Of a DNA stretch of 10,383 nt, positions 6,091 to 10,383 are shown one piece after another. Source of the stretch: Candidatus Hodarchaeota archaeon (GTDB taxonomy: Archaea; Asgardarchaeota; Heimdallarchaeia; Hodarchaeales; Hodarchaeaceae); the NCBI GenBank assembly GCA_016840305.1, contig JAEOSP010000044.1:1-10383 (forward strand), read 5' to 3'. A model generated the notes under the pieces. That model was given only the letters and a program-made list of their open reading frames with translations. It had not been told where the DNA came from and did no database searches. Both the position numbers and the translations under genes were made by a program. How positions within the stretch are numbered: the first letter of the stretch is position 1; the number at the start of each line of letters is the position of its first letter.

Positions 6091-6480
6091 TTAGTATCCT
6101 GCAAAATCTATAATTTCAGATGGTGTTTTTTCACTCAGCTCTATAATACTCATATTTGTTTTCTTCATTGCTATTCTCACAAGGTAAGTCCCTACTTTAT
6201 ACGCTATCGCAATCCTACCATCTGGATGTACATTCATCCAGTGATTATAATTCGCATCTTCTGGGAGTAATAATACTTCATTCACCCATTCATTCACATC
6301 ATCAGGATATTTCATGATTTCAAATGAGAGTCCAGTATGTAATTCAGTAAAGACTTCAGCTAATTCTTCATTAATTGCTGCAATATCTATTCCTTTCTCA
6401 AATTTATTTCCTTCTATTGTCCAACCTCTATATATGTGGTGGATTTCATGATAGAAATAAGGTCTTAATGCTGTTTTCAC
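6091..6480 (-). CDS. DUF2268/YjaZ-like zinc protease, N-terminally truncated
   Basis: This 129-residue product has HEIHH at 11-15, a zinc-binding HExxH motif. About 25 residues later comes NEELAEVF, where the family has a third metal ligand in an EGLAE block (here probably Glu38). The C-terminal part, IAYKVGTYLVRIAMKK followed by SIIELSEKTPSEII, matches the end of DUF2268 predicted zinc proteases, where GY-x-I-V precedes an S-x-x-E-L segment. Members are usually near 190-300 residues with the HExxH well inside the chain; here it is almost at the N-terminus. The frame stays open for 11 codons upstream of the GTG start (ICPRGVSEA before it) and then meets TAA at 6514-6516, and I see no continuation in other frames. 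It is either a decayed gene or a compact variant. It diverges from the O-methyltransferase. Confidence 0.6.
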   Translation of the reverse strand: MKTALRPYFYHEIHHIYRGWTIEGNKFEKGIDIAAINEELAEVFTELHTGLSFEIMKYPDDVNEWVNEVLLLPEDANYNHWMNVHPDGRIAIAYKVGTYLVRIAMKKTNMSIIELSEKTPSEIIDFAGY

Positions 6481-6500
6481 AGCTTCTGATACCCCACGTG

Positions 6501-6630
6501 GACAGATATTGTTTTAAAAGAAACAAGTAATTAACCATCTATTTTCAAGTATTATTTTGCAAAACACTTCTTCTTATTGTTAAAGCTAGCATTCGTGAAA
6601 CAACTCAACAGTAATAGTAAAATATCTGTC
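6501..6630. repeat. 10-bp inverted repeat beside the truncated protease gene
   Basis: GACAGATATT at 6501-6510 is matched in inverse by AATATCTGTC at 6621-6630, enclosing 110 bases of AT-rich sequence without a convincing gene. The left arm lies just upstream of the last codons homologous to the protease. It could mark the ends of a very small inserted element that broke the gene, or paired regulatory sites, or chance. I saw no clear target-site duplication. Confidence 0.3.
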
Positions 6631-6664
6631 TCCTCAAAATTTGATATAGTAAACAAAAAGGATT

Positions 6665-6672
6665 CTAATATT
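6665..6672 (+). promoter_or_regulatory. Possible TATA-like box for the O-methyltransferase gene
   Basis: CTAATATT is centred about 27 bases before the ATG at 6696 and is preceded by a purine-rich AAACAAAAAGG stretch of the type seen at BRE sites. GGTTGTGAT also lies shortly before the ATG and could serve as a ribosome site, so the message may or may not be leaderless. Confidence 0.28.
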
Positions 6673-6695
6673 GTTAAATTTCTGGTTGTGATTGG

Positions 6696-7286
6696 ATGTT
6701 ACACAAAATACCCATGTTGATTAAAGAACGAATGGAGCAATTAGAAAAGGCAGATGAAAAAGATAGACAAGATGGTACTCCGAGGTTACAAAGATTACGT
6801 CAAATCCCGCCTGAATCGGGAAAACTCATTCCATTATTAGTAGCATCTGCTCCTGATGGAGAAATTATCGAGATTGGGACGAGTGCAGGATATTCAACAC
6901 TTTGGATCATCCTTGCATGTCGCTATTTGGGAAAAAAGGTAAGAACTTTTGAAATCCTTCCTGAAAAGATTAAACTTGCTAAAGAAACCTTTAGTCAAAC
7001 TAATGTAGAGTCATATGTAGAATTGATCTATGGAGACGCAAGAGACTATTTAAAGGATATAATTGATGTTTCTTTTTGTTTTTTAGACGCTGAGAAGGAA
7101 TATTATGATGATTGCTACAATTTAATCGTTCCAAAACTTGTTAAGGGAGGATTTTTAGTCGCGGATAATGTAATAAGTCATAAAGAAGAGCTACAACCTT
7201 TTCTAGAGAGAGTTTTTGCCGATATCCGGGTCGATACCTGTATTCTCCCGATTGGAAAAGGTCTACTGCTTTCTCGAAAATTTTAA
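6696..7286 (+). CDS. SAM-dependent O-methyltransferase (catechol/caffeoyl-CoA type)
   Basis: This 196-residue protein belongs to the O-methyltransferase family 3 group. The SAM loop is [16 protein letters not shown] (56-71), followed by the ribose-binding acid Glu86 in [16 protein letters not shown] (108-115) ends with the adenine-side acidic residue. The metal-site residues of the family are present: Asp131 in FLDAEKEYY and Asp157-Asn158 in LVADNV. The enzyme should need a divalent metal and methylate a hydroxyl on a small aromatic or similar molecule in the cytoplasm; the true substrate is unknown. The length is slightly short of the usual 210-220, because the N-terminal helix is reduced. 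The ATG at 6696 is preceded by GGTTGTGAT; Met7 is a second possible start. It stands alone, diverging from the protease gene and converging on the CNNM/CorC gene. Confidence 0.88.
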   Translation: MLHKIPMLIKERMEQLEKADEKDRQDGTPRLQRLRQIPPESGKLIPLLVASAPDGEIIEIGTSAGYSTLWIILACRYLGKKVRTFEILPEKIKLAKETFSQTNVESYVELIYGDARDYLKDIIDVSFCFLDAEKEYYDDCYNLIVPKLVKGGFLVADNVISHKEELQPFLERVFADIRVDTCILPIGKGLLLSRKF

Positions 7287-7478
7287 TCCTTGTCAAAGAT
7301 GGTAATCAATTCGAAAATTTATTGGTAAGTTAAACACTTATTAAATTAGATGAGAAGATCTTAATCAATTATATGTGTAAGTGAAAACAAACGACTTATA
7401 TTGCCATAGAATGATTTGAAAAAATAGTAATCTTTCCGAGAATCTTCTATTGCAGATCTCATAAATGCTGATATATAT

Positions 7479-8936
7479 TCACACCACTTCTGAATGATTA
7501 TCTCCTGATTTAGTGTCATTTGAAGGATTCTTTGTTTCATCAACTTCTTCTGGAGCGTGTGAAACCCGTAAATGCACTATGCGTAATGGTGTTACTTCTT
7601 CTACTTTAAAAATTAATTTTCCAACCTTGATTATTTCATTTTTGATAGGAATTCGATCGATTTTTTCAATAACTAAGCCTCCTATTGTTACTGATATGTC
7701 AGAAGATAAATTTGTTCCAAAATATTCATTAAATTCGTCAAGAGATGTCTGACCGTTTACCTTAGAATCACCATTACCTCCTTCCAAGGGAGTGATCTCG
7801 TCTGGTTCGGAATCATACTCATCTTGAATATCGCCTACTAATAGTTCTAGAATATCTTCGAGAGTTATAAGACCAACTACCTCTCCATATTCATCAACAA
7901 CCATTGCAGAGTGCACTCTTTTTTCTTGGAATTTAGTTAACATTCGATCAGCGCGCATTGTTTCGGGAACAAATTCTACCTCCCTTAATAATTCTGAAAT
8001 TTTAACCTCAGCATCAATGAAATTCTCATCTTTTTCCAAGGCAAGCTCCATGTATCCCAATAAATCTTTCACATATAAAAATCCGACAACATAATCATTA
8101 TTCTCGTCAAATACTGGAATTCGTGAATGACCACTTTGGTTTATGGCTTTTATTATATCCTGGAATTCGTCAGAAATTGAAATCGTGAATAGCTCTCTAC
8201 GGGGAGTCATAATCATCCTTACTTGCGTATCAGGTAAATCGAAGGTTTTTTTGAGAATCGTGGTTTCACTTTCCTCTAAAATACCAGCCCTTGAAGATTG
8301 AGAAATCAATAATTTTAGCTCTTCTTCTGAATGGATTGATCTATGCCCCACCATAGGTTTTATACCAAATAATGCAAGTACCAACCATCCTGTCTGATTG
8401 AAAAACCAAATAACAGGCTTGAAAACAAAAGTAAACCAATGTAGTGGTTGAGCAATCCACAAGCTTGTATTTACTGGGTATTGAAGAGCAATACTTTTTG
8501 GGGCTAGTTCACCCAACACCACGTGCATGTAAGTTGTGATAGCATAGGCAAAAATTCCGCCTATAGCAAGACCACCGAAAATCGCGAGTAATCCTAAATC
8601 ATGAAAGAAAAGCTCAATCACCGGTTCAATATATGAGCCCGCTAAAAATCCTAGAGCAAGACTCGCCATTGTGATTCCGAGTTGAGTTGCGCTAATAACT
8701 TCATCTCGATTTTCAATTGCTTTTTTTACAGCCTTTGCTCGTCGACTACCTGTCTGTCGTACCAGTTCTTCGACTTTTGAGGGACGAACACTGACCAACG
8801 CAAATTCAGCTGCAACAAAAAAAGCATTTATTAAAACAAGTATTAGAGCAATCATTAAAATTAGTATAAACCCAATAAGATCAAAATCGGCCATTCTGTT
8901 TCTGATAACTCCGAGTAATTTAGAAAAAACGTTCAA
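7479..8936 (-). CDS. CNNM/CorC (HlyC) family membrane protein: DUF21, two CBS domains, CorC_HlyC
   Basis: This 485-residue protein has the complete architecture of the family. The DUF21 membrane domain has a first long helix at about 20-44 leading into NAFFVAAEFALVSVR (37-51), helices near 84-104 and 114-138, the conserved GELAPKSIA (142-150), and a hydrophobic region around 157-190. Two CBS domains follow: the first includes RMIMTPR (240-246) and HSRIPVFD (270-277), the second HSAMVVDEYGEVVGLITLED (342-361). The CorC_HlyC transporter-associated domain covers about 395-460, ending LRIVHLRV. A charged 25-residue tail closes the chain. Relatives act in Mg2+ or Na+ movement or in metal resistance, with the CBS pair sensing ATP-Mg; older haemolysin labels are unlikely to apply. 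The TTG at 8936 opens the frame; Met15 (ATG 8894), just before the first helix, is an alternative. Confidence 0.93.
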   Translation of the reverse strand: MNVFSKLLGVIRNRMADFDLIGFILILMIALILVLINAFFVAAEFALVSVRPSKVEELVRQTGSRRAKAVKKAIENRDEVISATQLGITMASLALGFLAGSYIEPVIELFFHDLGLLAIFGGLAIGGIFAYAITTYMHVVLGELAPKSIALQYPVNTSLWIAQPLHWFTFVFKPVIWFFNQTGWLVLALFGIKPMVGHRSIHSEEELKLLISQSSRAGILEESETTILKKTFDLPDTQVRMIMTPRRELFTISISDEFQDIIKAINQSGHSRIPVFDENNDYVVGFLYVKDLLGYMELALEKDENFIDAEVKISELLREVEFVPETMRADRMLTKFQEKRVHSAMVVDEYGEVVGLITLEDILELLVGDIQDEYDSEPDEITPLEGGNGDSKVNGQTSLDEFNEYFGTNLSSDISVTIGGLVIEKIDRIPIKNEIIKVGKLIFKVEEVTPLRIVHLRVSHAPEEVDETKNPSNDTKSGDNHSEVV

Positions 8937-8955
8937 TTCTTTGTTAAGCTTAATA

Positions 8956-8963
8956 GATCTAAA
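8956..8963 (-). promoter_or_regulatory. Possible TATA-like box for the CNNM/CorC gene
   Basis: On the reverse strand AAAAAGG-TTTAGATC places a purine-rich element and a TATA-like box centred about 24 bases before the TTG start at 8936. There is no ribosome-site sequence before that TTG, so a leaderless message would explain the start choice. Confidence 0.28.
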
Positions 8964-9068
8964 CCTTTTTCATTTTTCAGGATTTGACGATACGTTTGCA
9001 CAAAATAATTCGATAATTTATTAAATTTACATAAGGATCTCTCAGAGGAGAAATAACAGAAATCTCTT

Positions 9069-9263
9069 CTATTCTTTCAATGTATATTCCTGTAAATTAA
9101 CTGTCGGAAATAACCTCATATTCGTATGCGTTGAGAACCATTTGATGTAAATCTCGTTATCTATAAAAAAGGAAGTTAAATCTAAATTTTTATTAAGGTT
9201 TAATTTATAACTTGAGATAATTTTTGTAATGAAATATCGAGGTGCGATCTCCACGACCTTCAT
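9069..9263 (-). CDS. Doubtful 64-residue ORF in a long intergenic gap
   Basis: The gap at 8937-9459 is 523 bases long, and this is the only reading frame of note in it. The ATG at 9263 is preceded by TGTGAG about 3 bases upstream. The product, starting MKVVEIAPRYFITKIISSYK, has alternating polar and hydrophobic residues suggestive of strands, with no motif I recognise. The frame is open for 18 codons further upstream without a start. It could be a small protein, the tail of a decayed gene, or chance in AT-rich DNA. The rest of the gap shows only AT-rich sequence and the promoter of the next gene. Confidence 0.3.
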   Translation of the reverse strand: MKVVEIAPRYFITKIISSYKLNLNKNLDLTSFFIDNEIYIKWFSTHTNMRLFPTVNLQEYTLKE

Positions 9264-9429
9264 TAACTCACATTCTGGATAGGTAATATTTTTCTTGTCT
9301 TGTTTGTCTAAGTTCTACTTAACCATCTGATTTATTCAAATAACTTTCAAATGGGTAAAACAAATTTATTGGAAAAATATGATCATTTTTGTCTGACTTA
9401 TTTTGTAGCTTTCTGAAAAAATCTCAACA

Positions 9430-9438
9430 AATATATTT
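9430..9438 (+). promoter_or_regulatory. TATA-like box for the membrane acyltransferase gene
   Basis: AATATATTT is centred 26 bases before the ATG at 9460, the distance expected for an archaeal leaderless transcript. A purine-rich CAACAA precedes it. GAGG at 9443-9446 lies 13 bases before the ATG, rather far for a ribosome site, which favours the leaderless reading. Confidence 0.42.
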
Positions 9439-9459
9439 GTATGAGGAATCTCTCGAATT

Positions 9460-10221
9460 ATGTCGTTTTGGAATGATTTACGAATAATCGTATATTTTTT
9501 GTTAACTGGGGTCGTTTTAATATTATCATTCGTACCTGAAGGGTGGTTGGTATATTTATTGATCACAACATCTAGTTTAGAGTTAATTCATTACCTTTTA
9601 TCTCCTCTCTATCTTTTCATCCTATATTCCTTGACGGTGATTATATTTGGAGTCATTCATTCACAGATCGTTGTTCGACTGACACTCCCTTTCATATTAA
9701 AACCAGGTGTATACTCACGAAATTCTTCACTCGGGCGATTAATAGCTGTAAGAATTGCTGCAGATGGAATTTTCAAATCTATGCTAAAGGTTTATACAGC
9801 ACTTCCCTTTATTTGGGGCATTCTCCTTTTCCCACAATTAATGCGTTTATATGGTCTTAAAGCAGGTAAAAATGTATATGTTACGACTCGTACATATATT
9901 GAGACCGCTGGTTTAGTTGAATTGAAAGAAGGTGCTTTTATTGGATATAATTCTGTAGTAACTGGTCATGCAAATGAAGGCACAACAATTGTAGTTAGTC
10001 CATCTGTCATTGGAAAAAATAGTATGGTTGGCACCTATAGTATAATTGCCTGTGGATGTGAATTAGGCGATAATTCAATATTAGGAGCAAAATCTGGAAT
10101 GCTAAAAGGACAGAAGATACCTGCTAATGAAATCTGGATGGGTCTACCTGCAAAGAAGTACCGAAATCGGGGAGAAAAGGTAAAAGATAATCGTTGGAAG
10201 GATGAACAAGATAAACACTAG
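9460..10221 (+). CDS. Membrane-anchored left-handed beta-helix (hexapeptide) acyltransferase-like protein
   Basis: This 253-residue protein joins a membrane part to a hexapeptide-repeat domain. Hydrophobic segments lie at about 7-25, 29-47, 49-66 and 112-130. From about residue 133 the chain shows irregular hexapeptide turns of the left-handed beta-helix: GKNVYV, GAFIGYNSVVTGH, VIGKNSMVGTYSII, ELGDNSILGA. It closes with IPANEIWMGLPAKKYR, the G-x-PAK ending typical of these transferases. His170 is a candidate catalytic base. The architecture resembles the C-terminal part of Pls/PosA-type polylysine synthetases and other membrane proteins that pass acyl or aminoacyl groups at the membrane, but without adenylation or carrier domains; the donor and acceptor are unknown. 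The Lys/Arg/Asp-rich tail is probably cytoplasmic. Tyrosyl-tRNA synthetase starts 13-22 bases downstream, so the two are probably one transcript. Confidence 0.78.
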   Translation: MSFWNDLRIIVYFLLTGVVLILSFVPEGWLVYLLITTSSLELIHYLLSPLYLFILYSLTVIIFGVIHSQIVVRLTLPFILKPGVYSRNSSLGRLIAVRIAADGIFKSMLKVYTALPFIWGILLFPQLMRLYGLKAGKNVYVTTRTYIETAGLVELKEGAFIGYNSVVTGHANEGTTIVVSPSVIGKNSMVGTYSIIACGCELGDNSILGAKSGMLKGQKIPANEIWMGLPAKKYRNRGEKVKDNRWKDEQDKH

Positions 10222-10243
10222 TTGAATATAGGGTGTGAGAATT

Positions 10244-10383
10244 TTGGATATTGAACAAAGACTTGAACTTATCAAAACTGTGGGAGAGGAGATAGTCACA
10301 GAAGAAGAATTAAGAGAACTGCTAACTAATAAAAAAACCTTCACTGCTTACGATGGTTTTGAACCAAGCGGTCAGATTCATAT
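10244..10383 (+). CDS. tyrS: Tyrosyl-tRNA synthetase, archaeal/eukaryotic type, N-terminal fragment
   Basis: The frame runs to the window edge and gives 46 codons. The product begins with a charged helix, DIEQRLELIKTVGEEIVTEE, followed by ELRELL. It then reads TAYDGFEPSGQIH, the first strand and the class I HIGH-type signature in the PSG-x-IH form used by archaeal and eukaryotic tyrosyl-tRNA synthetases. The enzyme attaches tyrosine to its tRNA with ATP in the cytoplasm. Asp in YDGFEPSG stands where Ile is common (AYIGFEPSG). TrpRS of the same subgroup has a similar region but lacks this VTEEELRELL leader, so Tyr is preferred. TTG at 10244 is favoured because GGTG ends 8 bases before it. GTG at 10235 is in frame and would add three residues; a stop lies just before that. 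Confidence 0.85.
   Translation, partial: MDIEQRLELIKTVGEEIVTEEELRELLTNKKTFTAYDGFEPSGQIH

Noticed and set aside
6076..6270. 64-codon forward frame opposite the DUF2268-like gene
   Set aside because: It is antisense to the part encoding the conserved C-terminal segment of the protease; composition and position give no support.
6484..6520. Frameshift as the cause of the short protease
   Set aside because: Reading upstream of the TAA at 6514-6516 in all three reverse frames gave no stretch resembling the missing N-terminal domain, so a simple frameshift or single stop mutation is not supported.
7361..7543. Reverse-strand 60-codon frame overlapping the end of the CNNM/CorC gene
   Set aside because: It shares 65 bases with a well supported gene in another frame, has no ribosome site at its ATG and no recognisable motif; its non-overlapping part is AT-rich spacer between convergent genes.
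1..10383. CRISPR array, insertion sequence or defence system
   Set aside because: No regularly spaced repeats, transposase motifs or nuclease/helicase defence genes were seen; the only stress-related unit is the ordinary VapBC pair.

Overview
The window looks like chromosomal DNA from an AT-rich archaeon. Four things point that way. The truncated gene at the right end matches the start of the archaeal/eukaryotic type of tyrosyl-tRNA synthetase, with the PSG-x-IH signature. The left end carries the start of an aldehyde:ferredoxin oxidoreductase-type protein. Many genes begin with TTG or GTG. Several starts have a TATA-like box about 25 bases upstream, or a GGTG/GAGG-type ribosome site. The archaeal-looking genes are mixed with genes of bacterial or eukaryotic flavour: a PlsC-type acyltransferase, a CNNM/CorC protein and a hexapeptide acyltransferase. 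That mix would suit an Asgard-type lineage, but this is an inference and no single marker here settles it.

Left part (1-3274). A leftward AOR-type gene is cut by the window edge. It diverges from a rightward run of three genes: a small helical protein of unknown function, a PlsC-like glycerolipid acyltransferase with an altered motif III, and a class I SAM methyltransferase. A 318-base gap follows. It holds a perfect 13-bp palindrome and a possible 30-codon ORF with a good ribosome site, and leads into a VapB/VapC toxin-antitoxin pair.

Middle part (3393-6480, leftward). A compact cluster encodes a TPR-like plus alpha/beta-hydrolase fusion, a flavodoxin and a second alpha/beta hydrolase. Between the fusion gene and the flavodoxin lies a 45-codon remnant of a paralogue of the second hydrolase, overlapping the fusion gene's stop codon as ATGA. 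This is the clearest unannotated structure in the window and records a duplication followed by loss of the front of one copy. Upstream is a short DUF2268/YjaZ-like zinc-protease gene that keeps its HExxH core but has lost its N-terminal part. A 10-bp inverted repeat lies just beyond the break.

Right part (6696-10383). A rightward O-methyltransferase converges on a leftward CNNM/CorC-type membrane protein. A 523-base gap with one doubtful small ORF follows. The last two genes run rightward: a multi-pass membrane protein ending in a left-handed beta-helix acyltransferase domain, then the start of tyrosyl-tRNA synthetase.

I found no tRNA, rRNA, CRISPR array or intact mobile element, and no convincing new defence or biosynthetic system. 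The best leads are the hydrolase remnant, the PlsC-like enzyme with Gln in place of the usual motif III Glu, the palindrome with its micro-ORF ahead of vapBC, and the truncated protease.
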